A DNA stretch of 64,000 nucleotides, taken from assembly GCA_002007465.1 (NCBI GenBank), contig LNAC01000108.1, positions 2,158,135 through 2,222,134 on the forward strand. The letters are read 5' to 3'. This DNA is from Ailurus styani (taxonomy: Eukaryota > Chordata > Mammalia > Carnivora > Ailuridae). The notes under the pieces are model-generated. The model worked only from the letters and a program-made list of their open reading frames with translations. It did no database searches and was not told where the DNA came from. This document shows, piece by piece, positions 46,701 through 60,940 of this stretch. Positions within the stretch are counted from its first letter, which is position 1. Each line of letters opens with the position of its first letter. Made by a program: the position numbers and the translations under genes.

Positions 46701-49557
46701 TCATAAAATATTCAAACAGTATAGAAGAATGCAATGAAAAAGCAAAAGTGCTCCAGGATCCCACCCCCGGGGAGAACAACGTGTTACATAATTGTTCAGA
46801 TTTTTCTCCCTGAATATACAAATACCTGCATGACAGGGAAAAATTGTTACTTAAAGCCCCCCACTGCCTTCTGAGGAAGAGAAATCCTGATAACCGGAGG
46901 GATCTTTGTTTGCTGCCTGAATTCCAGGTGAGGACATGGAAGCGGGAGGAAGGTAGAGCGCTCTGGGGAGATTGGGAGACCCTGGAGAGAGCCCCCCAGA
47001 GGCCGGCGGTGGCCCGCGTGGGGTAGGACGCAGAGATGAGAGGCCCAGGAGAGGCACGTCCAGTGGAATTTGGTTTTGTTTTCTAATGTATGACACGCTT
47101 TAAGTATGATGTTGTGACTTTCCTATCCTCCGTTTAAAAGCTTTAATAAATTATACAATTGATCACTAAAGCTCGCGTGAGAAGAATTTTGTTTTCACAA
47201 CGTGGGAAGATTCTACACGTGTGAAATTTTAAAGTGAGGCTTCAAACCAAGACGGGGATATTCAAAGGGAATGACCACGAACTGGCTAGAGGCTCTGCAA
47301 ATCCACAAGGAAGAGATAAAGGCCGAAGAGAGGAGAGGCAGAGGCTGCTGCGGAAGCTTCTGGAGAAAGCCTCAGGAGAGCGGTGCGTTCGGGGGTCCCC
47401 ACATTCCCCCTGGGAGAGGGGCGTCCCCAGGACTGCCGAGGAAGCTGGCGGGTGGCTCTGTAACCTGGGGGGCCCCACCTGGGGGTCTGGGCTGATGCGG
47501 GCCTTCCAGGTGCACGCAGGAGGGGGAGTCCCTGTCGCGGGGTACTGGCCTGCACGCCCTGACGCAGCCAGGTGTGAGGACACCGGGCCCGCAGTGTTTC
47601 CCTGGAGCGGAGGGACCCGAGCAGGAGAGAAATCCAGCCCAGCTCCAGCCGGAGTCCCGTCCGAGACGGGCAACAGAACTGCGACGGGGGAGACCATGGG
47701 CCAGGTGCTGCCAAACGGGGCCCCTGTGCAGGCCAGGGCAGAGGTCTGATGTGTGACTGAAGGTAGAAATGTCCAGGACTCCACAGGACTCAACGTTCTC
47801 CTTTCTGAATTGAAACAGTGCGTGTGATGAGAGAGAACCCTGGGGTTTCTGTGACCTGGATACGAGCCCCAAAGTGACAACCCTTGGGCTGAGCTTTCAC
47901 GGGGCAAGGAGAGCCTCAGCCCTGAGCACATTGGAAGGTTAGGGGAGGGGGAGACACAGTGAAGATGCCTTCGGATGAGACCTCTGCTGTCCTGAGTGTC
48001 TCACACAGGCGCACAGCCACGATACCTAGGATCGTTTTTAAACACAAGAAAATATCCCGTGATGCTACCTAGAACTTGGACTTTTCACTTGCTAAGTCAC
48101 CAGCCTCTTTCCAGATCGGTTCTACCGGATCTGCCTTGCTCTCTACAACTACTTCAGAGGTGTTTCCCACCACTCCTCTGTTGCCGGTGCTTGGCCTGTC
48201 CCCGTCCCCCCACTGTCGCCCACTCTGCTGGAAGAAACAGCCCTGGGGACCCCTCCGTGGGCACCCGTGCTGAAGGGCAGCCCTGTCCTCGGAGGAGAGG
48301 CTTTCTGCATGGGGGGGGACAGTAATGTGGGCTCAGTGGTGGCTTTCGATAGGCTAAATTCCCAGGGGTGGACCTGCTTCTCACGCTCAAACTAGCCAGC
48401 TCTAGAAGGGGCCCCTTGGTCATCAAGTACTGTAAGGCGCCTGGCTACTCACTACCCCTTGAGGTGGACAGCATGATGGGGGCCCATTTTACAGATGGGA
48501 AGGTGGTTTGGAGCAGTCAGGTGAGGGCACCCCCGCAGTCTGGGAGCTGGAGGGTCCGGGTTGTAATCCCCGGGCCACAGGAGAGAACAGGAGCAGGCCG
48601 GACGCTGGACAGTAAGGAAGGTGCCCCAAAGTTAGCGCTGGCTCTTGGGTTAATGGCTCACAGCTGCGAAGGACTGTTGCCATCTTGCACAAAGGTAGGA
48701 GCTAGTGGAGGCTGACCTAGCGATACTTGGTCTCCACTCTTGGGAGAAGATGATGTCTAGCCCCAGTGACAGAGGTGTAGATGGTGCACCAGTTGCCCGG
48801 GACCATCTCTTCCCCGGATGGGACTGGAATGAGGCGCCCCGGGGCTGGACCTGCCGGCAGCTCACCCTCTGTCCTGCCTCTGGGATCAGGCATTTAGGCT
48901 TCTCTCCTTGCCCCAAGCACCAGCTCTCCTGCTGTCTGTGGTGAGAAGGCACCCTCCCTCCCTTCTGCTCTCCTTCTATGTCTCCAGGCGTAAAGCAGAC
49001 TATCCTGGTGCCAGAGAAAGGCCTTGGGCAATGCACGGACTCCTGGTGCTAGACAGACACAGGCCAGGCTGGGCCAGCCTGCAAGACAGACAGCCCGGGA
49101 CCAAGCCACAGCCACCCTGCAGGGGTCCACCCTGCCCACGCTTTGCCGACCCCATCTCTTGAGCAGCGGTGTCCAGCTCTCTTGCCACCAGCATTGAGCA
49201 GTCCAAAGGACACAGGCCACATGGAGGGGGGACAGAGGGCCACAGCCACCCTAGAGATGTGCCCTGCTTGACTTTGACAGTGTTGGAAAAATGTCAAGTT
49301 AATGGCTACCTATAAAAACCATGAGGTGTCACATGAAAAATGTGAGTCTCTCTCTGAACACCACGAACGCTGCAGTGCTGGTCCCACATTCCGGCCCAGA
49401 GCAGCCTGTTGGGGGCGAGAAGCCGCTGCTCCTCTGGCCAGATGTGTGTCCTCCAGGCCACGGCGGTCTCTCCCCGTCCCTGTCTTCCCTCCTCATGCTT
49501 CCTGTCCGGCCCCGTGGGCACCAGTGTTTGCCACTCCCATTTAAAATGGACAGGTCT

Positions 49558-49720
49558 GGGGCACCTGGGTGGCTCAGTCAGTTAAGGGTCCTGGGATCCA
49601 GCCCCCCTCAGTGGGGAGCCTGCTTCTCCCTCTCCCCTGCCTGCCACTCTGCCTGCTTGTACTTCCTCTCTCTCTCTCTCTCTCTCTGTCAAATAAATAA
49701 GTAAAAATCTTAAATAAAAT
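49558..49720 (+). mobile_element. Young SINE with internal deletion
   Basis: A SINEC copy with a perfect 15-bp target duplication AAAATGGACAGGTCT (49543-49557 and 49721-49735). About 30 bp of the tRNA-related region between GGTTAAG and GGTCCTGGGATC are missing. Confidence 0.95.
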
Positions 49721-51423
49721 AAAATGGACAGGTCTTCCTCAGGGGTCTGAATCTGTAAGAAAAAGCTTTCTGACCTTGGGCACTGGCTGAGCCTCCCTGA
49801 GCCTCATCTGCTGCTTCTGCGAAGTGGGGAGAATTATCCCCACTTCACAGGACCTTTGTAAGGATCAGGCGGGGTGGGTGTGAGTTATGTGACTGTTACA
49901 TAATGAGGTCATTGTACTGTGACGCCGTTCACGGCCCTGTGGCCACATCTCTTGTCCCTCTCCTGTCCCCTCGGGTGTCTTGTGTCCTTCCAGCAGCTGC
50001 ACAAGTCCCATCTCTTCCAGAAAGTCTCCCCAGCCTAACCTGGCAAAGGGGGGCCCCCTAACTTCCCTGCCAGGAGGCAGGGGAGAAAAGACCAGGGGTC
50101 GGAGGGGGACTGGGCACACATCTGGTCCTGCTGGAGAAACGGGAGCTGTTTTCCAGGGGGCGGGGAGCCCAGAGCGGGCTGGAGCTGCTGAAATTATGGC
50201 GAGAGCTCTGGAGAGTGGCTCCTGCTTTCAAAGGCTTGTTAGGCCACGAGAGGAAGCAGCGTAAGGCAGGCCTCTGGTGAAGGCTGGGCGGCTGGCTGGG
50301 CTGGGCAGGGAGGCGGCACCCGCCAGCTGGCAGCCGAGGGTTTCGGACGCAGGACAGTTTCATCCCTCACATCCTTCCCTTTGGTCTCTCTCTGTGCGGG
50401 AGGAGGGAGCGAAAGGGAGCAGGGTGGGAGGAAGGCTTTCAAAGAAGACTCAGGAGGAAAAAAGGCCCAAACACGAAGTCCTTGGATCTCAAATTGCCTT
50501 CCAGAGAAGTCTCTGTATCTTGTTAGGATTTAGAGAAAAAAGAACCGGGACAGGGGCTGGGGCTGGAGCCTGGAAGGAGGGGGCAGGGTTCCAGGGCCCA
50601 GGAGCCACCCCCTTGGGGCCAAGGCAAAGGACAAATGTCCAGATGGCCAGGCATGTGGATTACAGACTGATCCCTAGGTGGTGAGAGTTCAAATGCCAGT
50701 CACTTGTCGCTAGGACAGCCTCGGTGAGCCTCAGATGTCTCCTCTTCCTGGGGGTGGGGGGCTGAGAGAATTATGTCACATAATGCCTATAAGCACAGAG
50801 CATGGTGCTTGGCAAACACCAGGTGCTCAGCAAACACCGAGCTAAACCTGTGCTCTAGTGAGCTCCTTCCACCATCCACCAGCAAGTATGTGCTGTGTCT
50901 CCTTCATGTGAACGACCAAACGTGCAAGGGGGTAGCCAGTGTGTGTTATGGACAGGGACATATGCGCCAAGTTTTCACACCCATGTGAGCTTATGTGGCA
51001 CGATTCCTCCTGCTGTGTGGACTGAACGGACAGTCTGTTTTGCACATTTCAGTCCACTTGCTGGACCATCCAATGTACCTAAGTCTGTTGCCTGAGTGCC
51101 TGGCCCAGGTGGCGAAGCTCTGGGCAATGACTTAACCTCTCCAAGCCTGCTCATGGGGCCTGGGATAGGACTGCTGCCTCCGCCCAGTCGTGGACACAGA
51201 CCAGGGGAAGGCTTGGGGGATTCAAGCTCGGTGGTGGGGGGTGGAGTGCAATGGAATATTCCTCGAAGGATATAAAGGGATCTGAGACTCAGTGAAGGAC
51301 AGAGGAGTAGGCACAGCAGTGGCCTGAGCCTTAGCAGTGGTTAAGGACTGATGAGGTGGGGACAAGTCTGGCTCCCTGAAACCCCAACCTTGGGCCAGAG
51401 CTCTGGCCAAGGCATGGTCCTTA

Positions 51424-51741
<318 letters not shown>

Positions 51742-54700
51742 TCATTTCCAGAGCCTTGGGGTCACTTGACCACAATGTTTACAAATCCTTCTCCTGGGCC
51801 AGGCCACCCCCAGCGTACTTCAGAGACAGTGATGAGTTAGACGGAACCCCTGTTCTCCAAGAGCTCATGGCCTTCAGGAAGAGGACAGTGGCACTGACAT
51901 GCGGAGAGTGGAATCCTATAAAAGCTATACCCGTGTGGTTCATTCTCGAAATGGTGCTCTGTCAAATAGATACAGTTTAGCAATCCACAAACATTTAAAA
52001 ATAGCTCATGTTCTTTATTGGTGACTTTCGAGCATCAGGAAGAGGACACAGAATCCAGAACCGACATTGTTTGAATCTGCTTTCCTCTCCTCGCCACTTC
52101 TTGACTGCTTCTCCCTGTTCTGGATATTCTATACATCCTAAAAGCCTTAAAATCCAGTTGGGCAAAAATAAGACCCTCCTTGGAGGCAGAAGTGAGTCCA
52201 GAGCCCTCTTCAATAGGTGAGGGGACGGAAGAGGGCAAAGAAGAGGAAGAAAGAAAGGGGGTGGGAAGGCTGTGCTGGTCAATTTTAGCTCACCGAAATT
52301 TTAACGAGGGTCATAATTAAAGGTCTATTATCTCCTTGGTCTGAGCTTTTCCTGATTAACAGTCTATAATTCCTCATTCCCATCGTTCCAGCCTCCTCTC
52401 CACTGCTCTCCTGCTCCATGCTTTGCACGCACCGTGCCCCGAGAATGCCCTCTCTCTGTTGGCTCTTACCAGCTTCCATATTTCTTTGCACATGCTACTT
52501 CCTACGAGAAGCCCTCCCTGATGCTAAACCCCCATGAAGCTTGACCTGCCCCACTGTAAGGTCCTAACCGGCTCAGCTGGAGTGCAGGATATTCGGCCAT
52601 GTGACTTTTAGGCAGCCACCCAACAGCTTGCCCCAGCTTGCTTCATTCATTCATCCATTCATTCATTCATTTTATGAGCTCTGCTACGCACTAGGGATAC
52701 AGAGCTGAGCCAAGAAGACATGACTTCTGCCCTGGGGCTTACAGCCATGTTAGGGAGATGGACATTAATCAAACTGTTTACTAAATGGTAGCTGTTAGCG
52801 CCAACTCTGACTTCACCAATCCTAGAATAGGAACCAGCAACCAAATTGAAATCAGACCTCAAGGAAGGGAAGCCTGATTTGAGTAGACTCTGCAAGTGCC
52901 CTAGGCTGGGGGCCGGGGGTGCTGGCAAACACAACCCTGACATTGCAACCCCAATGTTTTTCCTTTTAATAGAAGCCCCCAGAGCTGATTATTGACATTG
53001 GGAGCTCAAGGGTTCAGTGAACCTTAGGACCTGGGATGGACAGGGAGGGGGAGTCTATTACAAAGCACGCATCACAAAGGGACCTTCCTTTTGTAAATTT
53101 CTGAATGTGTGCATTGGAGCTTGCCTAGCTTTGAAGGAGAAATGCCCAGCTGCTGCCACCCTGGCCACCTGGAGCCTCAGGGTGTGTACAAAGGAATGAA
53201 ACAAAAGGGGGGATCTATCAGGGAAGGTGGAGAGAGAGTAACGTGTATCTGCTCCATACCTACCGTGCTCCAGTCTGGGACACAGGGCTGAGCAGGAGAC
53301 CCAGCTCCTGCTCTTACAGAGCTTCCGGTCAAGTGAGCCCCCACTGGGGGATGCCAATAGGACTCAATGGGGTGGGGACCGGGGTGGGATATCCTGGAAG
53401 GTTCCTTTGATTCCTGAGTTCTAGGATCCTCTATAATGTTGGCATTAGAGGGGTATAGTGGGCTTTTGTTCTAGAACTTGGCCTCCCCTGGCCCTGGCCC
53501 TTCGAAGCACATTGCTTTGGGAGAACCTCAAAGTCAATGGTGCCAATCTTGGTCCGGCTTTGATGGCAGGTTGGATGAAAGGACTAGCGACGGGAGGATC
53601 GGGGTGTCTGTAGCCACACTTGTTTCACAAGAAGTGTTCAGGACTGGCGAGGAAGCCAACTACAGGGCTGTGGGACCTCCTTCTTCACCAGCACTGTCTT
53701 GGAACCTTCTGAATCTTCCCACCCTCATCCTGCTCTCTGGCTCTCACAGGTTAGAAGGTCGCACAGGTCGGGAGGTAGGCGTCTGCAGCATTCTGTGCCT
53801 ACAGCAGCGAGTCAGCTGGTCAACCTGCCTTCTTCACGGGGAGCTTTGATGCGTGTTCTCCCTTGGGCTTCAGGAAGGCTGGCATTCTCCACTTTGATTT
53901 TGGTTTAGGCAGGAAACACTACATTTCACCGTTGGTTACAATTTCTCTGAAAAAGGCATTATTTTGTCCAGCTTTCCTAGAAAGAGTGGAATAGATGTCA
54001 AGCCTCTGTTGTGTCAGTTCATTACTCAGAATGAAAGGCCCAACCTTGGCAGGCTCTTCCCACTTGAGCAAGTTTTCTCTGAGGACGATTCACAAAATCA
54101 GAGGCTGTCAGAGCTGCACGAGAGGTCTTCAGGAACATCTCTTCCAACCCTCTATTTCTTGTGGAGGGAAACTGAGGCTCAGAGAAGACCCGCAGCCTTT
54201 GCTCTCGTATTCACAGTAATCATGTCCTTGAACAAACTAAACCTCTGACCTGTCCGACACATTCATGGGTCTTACAGATGATTTGTTGGCCCCGTCTACC
54301 TGAGGACCTTTCCATCCTTTTTCTAAACCTCTAAACTGGCCAGGGAAACCCTTCCAGGACCTTACTCATCCCCATAAGCAGCTTTCCACTTCCCAAGAAT
54401 CTGTCAGGGCCCACCTGGCACCAGCCTCCCCTCTCTCACTCCCTACTTGCATGGGGCCCCTTGGCGCCACCACGCCTCCAGCAACCGGAAGGAAGGCAAG
54501 AATGACGTAACCAGAGGTGGCTCTGTATTTCGGCCCAGAAGTCTAATCACCTCGGTTGCTGGCTGGACACGAGCCTTGTCCCAGAGAGTGAAACCAGGAA
54601 AACCTCCTCTCAGATTCTAAGAACAGACCTGTGACCATGGTCCCACTTCTGGCCACTTACCACGGATCAGCCTTCTCTTAAACCAAGGTCCTCCCCAAGG

Positions 54701-55177
54701 AAAAATTCTTCTCCCTGAACCCCGGCTTGCTGCCTGTGTCTGGTGTCCCTGTCGGCACCTGCCTACTTGCATTCTAGGTATGGTCTCCACCAGATTCCCC
54801 ATCTCTGTGCTCTGCCTCTTGGCTGGGATTCCCCAGGGTGTCCTGTTGCCCAGACTGGGACCTGCTACAGTTATAAGAGTAAGAAGCACTATCATTCCCT
54901 GATGAGTCCCATATGCCAACCATGGTTAAGTGTGCTAACTTATACTGTCATCGACGGTCCTCCCAGCAGCCCCACGTAGCAGTACATATTACCACCACAT
55001 TCTAGATGAGGGTGCTGTGGCTCAGTCAGGCCAGGAGGTTTGTCCAAGCTCTGCTTGTTTGGGTGACAAGTGTTGGTGGCTTAGTAGTGAGCATAGCTGC
55101 CTTCCATGCTGGTGATTGGCTGAGCCAGTACTTGGACCCACTTGACTGTGACCTCCAACCCCCATTCAAGCCACATG

Positions 55178-56250
55178 TACGGGGTTGAATTGTACACCCC
55201 CTCCAAACAGGATCAAATCCTAATCCCTAGTACCTGTGAATGTGACCTTACTTGGAAATAAGCTCTTTTTCTCCTCCCACTAAAACAGTCTTTTATTCTT
55301 GCCATGAGATTGAACAGCATCGGATAGATTGCCGGGAGAGTACCCTGGGCTGTGCAAAGGGAGGACACACTCTATCTTCAGTGGGTGTGTTCACCTCCCC
55401 AAAGATCAGGCTCTCTCTGGCTCCCGCTAAGTGCCCCAAAATTCATCAGTGCGGTCACAGCTGCTCCTGGGCGTGCAGCACCGTGGGCTCTGACCATGTG
55501 ATGGCTCCCGGCGGGAGCCCGTGTGCATCTGGTCTCCGTGTCACAGTCGTTCCCTCCCATGTCTGCAGCAGCTCTCCCCAAGTGGTTTCAAATTCCCATA
55601 AGACCACTGCACACCTATCCGAACAGCCAAAATAAAAAAAAAGATACTGATAATACCAAGTGCTGACGAGGGTGCAGAGCAACGGGATCTCTCCTCGGCC
55701 ATGGTCAGGAATGTAAAATGGTGCAACCCCGCTGGTTATTAGAAAAGAACGGAACTCAGAGCAGCTGTATGGAAGCAATGCACCGGGCAAGGTATGTGGG
55801 AAGGGGTATGAAGGTCCCATGTTCTCTCTCTCGGGACACATCCTCCTCGCATCTCCACGGGTTCACCAACCCGGAAGCTCCGCAAACAGGGTCTTTGCAG
55901 AAGTAATCGAGCTAAGAAGGAAGCCATACTAGAATAGGGTGAACCCTACGTCTTAGGCCTGGGGTCCTTATAAGCAGAGAAGAGGACATACAGGGACATA
56001 CAGAGAAGGCCCTGTGATGCTAGACACAGAGACCAGAGTGATGCAGGGTCAAGCCAAGGAGCCCCAAGGATGCCGGGCACACTGGAAGCCAGGGGAGAGG
56101 CGTGGGACACATTCTCTCTCAAAAGGGACCAACCCTGCCAACACCTTAACTTCCAATTTCTTAAGTTCCAATTCTGGAACTGAGAGAGAAGACATTTCCA
56201 TTATTTTAAGCCACCTAGCTTGTGGTCATTTGCTGTGACAGCCCTGGGTC
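55178..56250 (+). mobile_element. MLT1-like LTR interrupted by about 0.6 kb
   Basis: The left part (55178-55262: GTTGAATTGTACACCCCC, GAATGTGACCTTACTTGGAA) stops inside a conserved phrase. That phrase resumes at about 55888 as GGGTCTTTGCAGAAGTAATC and runs to GAAGACATTTCCATTATTTT and AAGCCACCTAGCTTGTGG. The intervening 55263-55887 includes an L1 fragment. Confidence 0.6.
55606..55745 (+). mobile_element. L1 fragment inside the LTR
   Basis: CACACCTATCCGAACAGCCA, ATACCAAGTGCTGACGAGGG and GGAATGTAAAATGGTGCAAC resemble the L1 segment just downstream of the ORF2 coding end. It is short and broken. Confidence 0.6.
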
Positions 56251-56984
56251 ACTCCTACACCTGCCACTTAGGGCCTGGGCGGGAGGCATGGAGCTCCTTC
56301 CACCGCCCCGTTCAGAGGAGCAGACTTTATGGCTGGGCCCGCCCTGACTGCCCTGAACCTGGGCTGCATTCCCAGAGACATGTACCTGACTCTGGCTGCC
56401 CACCATGGCTGCCAGGGGGTCTCCCCAGCATACACTTCGCCTCACCTGGCTGGGCTTCTGAGCCCTACAGTTGCAGAAACATGCAGATTCATGCCCACTC
56501 CCCTCCAGATCCTTCTGCTTTTGCTTCCACAGCCCAAAGAGAACCAGTCTCACTCCTGGTACACATGCAGGACTTCCCAGGGCTCTGCCTTGCTGGCTTT
56601 CTGCCCACGTATGTGCTATCCCTGGAATTCCCCTTCCAGTCTTTTCTCAGAGTGGTGTTGCTCCAGCTAGAACCCCCCCCCATTCCCAACCGTGTTTCAC
56701 ATACAACAAGACTTCCCTCCGCCCATAGGATAAAGCATTCTTAAGAGGGGTTCCTCAAGCCTTTCATGATCTAAGAGAACTTTCTGTCCAAGAGATGGGA
56801 GTGTTCTCTATTTGCACTGTCGAATATGGTAACTGCTAGCCACATGTGGCCAAGAGCTTGAAATGTGGCTTGTGTACCTGAAGAACTAAGTTCATACTTT
56901 AATTAGTTTCACATGAAAGAATTTGAAAAATTATTTTTATTTAAGTTTTAAATTTAACCCCACATATCCGGTGGCTACTGAGCT

Positions 56985-57420
56985 GGAAAGTGCAGACCCG
57001 GCCCTGTCCGCCTCTCAGGGCTTTCCTTACCTCATGTCCCCTTGTACACTTTCTACTAGCTTCTTTCAGACTCCCCAACCCCAGCTGTCTCTCACCTCAG
57101 GACCTTTGCACGTGTGAGTTCCTCCACCTAGGATTTCTTCCTCCACAAATGTTTTGTCTAGTTAATGCCTACTTCTCTTTCAGATCTCAGCTCAATTATG
57201 TCCATAAAACGCTCAGGTGATGTCAGGTCTCCCTGGTGATTCCTCTTACGGCACAAGCACTGGCCACAGCTGTGTTTTTAGAGAGGCTTGGTGATTTCTC
57301 CCCCACTGGACCATAAGCTCACGGGAGCAGGGTCTGAGCCTGTGACTTTCTACCACCATGCGCCCCAGGGCTGGCACAGCGCCCGGCTCACAGCCCGCCA
57401 TCGGTAGACTCCAGGACTGG
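56985..57420 (+). mobile_element. L2 relic
   Basis: CCTCAGGACCTTTGCACGTG, AGATCTCAGCTCAATTATGTC and CTGGACCATAAGCTCACGGG follow the L2 3' region. Shorter L2-like tails are visible at about 52385-52565, 58050-58165 and 59150-59280, and L2-like sequence at 62560-62680. Confidence 0.6.
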
Positions 57421-60400
57421 AGGAACGGGGAGGGGTAGGAGAGACACCCAGCAAGCACATCTGCAGAGCCAGCTGGCTGAGCACGTGGTGGTTTCCAAGA
57501 AGGCAAAGCAAGTCACAGGGGTGTCTGCTGATGACTCCCAGACTCGACCCTTAAGAAAACACAGTGCTCCTGGGGAGTGGTGCTCCTGTGGGCCTCGACA
57601 ACCCACACATCCCAACAGAGGGGAAGCGGTGCTGGTAAATTCCTGAGTGTCCACGGATGGGTCACCTCCTAACACCTGTAATCCACACGCTGGCTTCCCG
57701 AGAGCTGGTGGCCTCACTCCTGCCGCCCTGGCCCGGGAAAGCTGCTGAGCCTCTCTCCTTCGGGAAGGAAGGGCGGGTCTTCCAGCTTCAGGACCCCAGG
57801 GGCCCCAGGAGGGACAGGCCAGAGCTCCATCTCCAACCACTTGCTCCTTTCCCCACCTCATGGGGCCCCGAAGGGGGCATCAGCCCAGACAGACCCTGCT
57901 CAGCAGGTTGCCGGGGGCAGCGAACCTCTCCCCCGACATGCTGCGAGACCCTGGTGATATACTCCCGCAGCGCCCCCATGCTGCTCCTCCGTGTCCTTAT
58001 CACAACTAAATTCTTATTTGTAAGTCACTGCTGAATGCCTCGCTCCTCTGCTGCTGTCTAAGCTCTAGGAGGGCAGGGACTGACCTGGATCGCACACCAA
58101 CGTGTCCCTCGGGTGAGCTCAGAGCCTGGCCCCAAGAAGGGGCTCAGTAAAGTTCTTTTGCAAGACTGAGCAACAAAGTACCCCCAAGAGTCCTGACCAA
58201 CCCTGACCACAGCCTAAGGGGGCTGAGCTCTGACCGTTTCCCTGCTCAGCACCCTCATTGTCCCCGAAGCCACGTGACCCATGCCGATCTGCCTGGGTCC
58301 TGCCCTTCCCCACCCCCGCCTGTCTCTCACCAGCCTTCTTCCAGAGTTCGGCCTCTGCTCCTTGTACCCTGGCCCTTGATGGGCCCCTTACTTCTGGCCT
58401 CGTCACTGAAAGCCATCACCTGTCCTCGTGGCCCTCCTCAGGTAGGTCCTAGTGACGTCTTCGGCTCCAGATCCCTCCCCGGTTATTGCTCTGGGCTGCC
58501 TGGCCACCCTGGGGAGGGTCCATACTTTGGGTTCCTCTGTCCCCCTTAGCCTGTCCTGCTCCATCGAGGACTCTGCCCCACCCCAGGTGAGCTCCCAGCA
58601 GGCCTAGCTTACAAGTGCCTTTGCCCAGGCTTGGGGAGGGGGGCAGGGGTGGGGAGAGGGGCAGAGCCTTCCCTGGCCTTGGAAACACGGGTCGGGTCCA
58701 ATGTACACAGGCCAGAGTTCAGGTCTGTTCCATGGTTGGAGAATATGGGACACAGTGGGGGCGATGGCAGTAAGTCTGAGACCAGATCTTCCTGCTGCAA
58801 CTGCCACCTGCCTGGAGTCTGGGAGACCACAGGGCATGGGCTCACTGGCCATGTCGGGAGACATCTTCCCAAGTCTGTGTCCTCCTTCACTCACCCACAT
58901 GTGCCACCTGCCGCTGCACGCCAGGGGGGCCGGAAATGACCCAGGCCCCCCCCACTGGTTTCCTCAGCACGCTGCTGGCCGTGGGACAGGAAGACATTTT
59001 AGGAGCTACTCCCCCCACGGGTTTCCGAACCCTGGGCTCCCAGTCCAGGCACTGATCTGCGAACCAGAGAAGCCTTTACCTGGATACACTCCTCTCTCGG
59101 GACACGTACCCAGGCTGAAGAGTCACACGGATTCATCCGTCCCTGCACTACTGTCTGCTTCCTCCGCTAGAATGTCAGACCCAAGGCTTGGGGATGCCGT
59201 CCTGCCCGTTTTGTTCACGGCCCTATCCTCGGTGCTAGCATGGGGCTTACCTCAATACATTTAATGAACAAAAGAATAACTAGATGAAAGGGAACACTGG
59301 ATGGAGCCACCTTGGGATGGAAAGGTCACCCGGGAAGCACTTCCGCGGGCCTGCCACACCACAGCTGTCACAGGGGTACCCTGAGTCACAGGTGGTACCG
59401 GCTGATGTCCCACAGGGCCAGCCGCCACACTTCCGCAGCACCGTGGCCACGAGCAGCCTGGGAAAACCCTTACACAGTTCAAGAGCCGAGGCCAGGTGCT
59501 AGGAAATGCCGGTGTAGACGGAAGGGTCACGTACCCACACTTCACAGACGGGCCCCCGAGCTGCTGGATGCCTGGCAGCGGGAAACGAGGTCTGTGCCTT
59601 TCCCAGGTCTGTGAGAAGAGCCTGATTCCCGAGGGCCAGCAAAGACACAGCGGGGTGGGCGTCCCCTGCTTTGTGGCACATGACGGGGGAGGCCCGCAAG
59701 TCCGTTCCCACCTCCAGAGGAAGCCACCTTCCCCACACCGTGCGTGACCACACGGCAGGGGTCTGCCCAGGGCCCGGCCCAATGCTGCACCCTCCTGACG
59801 AGGGCGAAGACCACGGCATCCTCAGCACCCCACCCAGCGAGGTACCCCATCCGTGCTCCGGATAGCTCGCCCTCGGTGTCTCCTCCTCACTCTTCAGTCT
59901 CAGCTCAAGAGTCGTTCGGGCAGGGAAGCCCAAGTTGCTTCTCCTCGTCTTACACCTCGCAAGTGCCCCTGCATGCTCTGTGGTGCCGACTGATGTTTTA
60001 ATAGAAGTCAGCTTGGCCGATTCATTGTTCGTTCCCACGGGCGGGGGCGAGGGATGAGGGCCATGGGCAGCTACCTTGGCGGCTCCCTTCTCTCTAGTCA
60101 CCGACAGGGTCTGGCACGCTGTGGGGGCTGGGTTCGGACCCCTGCCCCTGAGTACCAGGCCGGGCGCTCTGGCTCTGACCATCTTCACGTAGGCGCAAGC
60201 AGACACTCACCTCCTGCCCGCCCGGCCTGCTGAGGCGCTGCTGCGGGGTCCCCATTGGTTCCCATGCCTACCATGCCAAACCCAGAAAGGCCTGAAGTCA
60301 GGAGCCTGTGGATAAACCTGTCCCCCCCCCCTTCTCCCCTCATCCCGAGACACACTCTACAAGTTTTTTCCAGGGCGTCGACTGAGGGACTGGCCACATT

Positions 60401-60864
60401 CAGCGCTGACAGGCTCAATAGTGAATCCGTGTATTGGCATTCCATACCCCTGCTCCATGTCCCTGCCCTTCACTTGCTCCCTGGCACCATACGCTCAAAC
60501 TAGGTGGTGGCGTCTACACCTCTGCCTCAGGTTCTGCTGTCCAGGAGCCCGACTGAGACTGTTCCAGAAAGTTCTGTGGAACGAATGAAGGAGCAGGTGA
60601 CCTTCAGCAGGGTGTTCCTCTTGCTCCCTCTGACCTTCGTTTCCCTCCAATCCCCCTTCACCCTGGAAGCTCAATGGTACCTGTGCCTTGACCGCTCTGG
60701 CCCTTGGCCGGACCCCAGCCTCCAGCCAGGCTTCTTCCAGGTCTTTCCCAGGTTGGTCCCTGCTGGCTAGGTCCTGGCAGTTAACAGTCCTTTGGTGAAT
60801 CTCAGTGTGCCCAGGTCCTTCCTGCGCCCCGGGCCTGCTTCCTTGCTCCTTCTCAGGCAGCTCC

Positions 60865-60940
60865 GAAGGTTTTCCTGGCTCGTGGATGGGGCTGGACCAA
60901 GACGGGGGATAGAGTGGGGTGGAGACACAGAGCTGTGGTG
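60865..60940 (+). repeat. Inverted repeat, left arm (76 bp)
   Basis: It starts GAAGGTTTTCCTGGCTCGTG and ends CAGAGCTGTGGTG. Its reverse complement matches 61571-61646 at 72 of 76 positions. The arms are separated by 630 bp. It matches no repeat family known to me. Confidence 0.9.
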
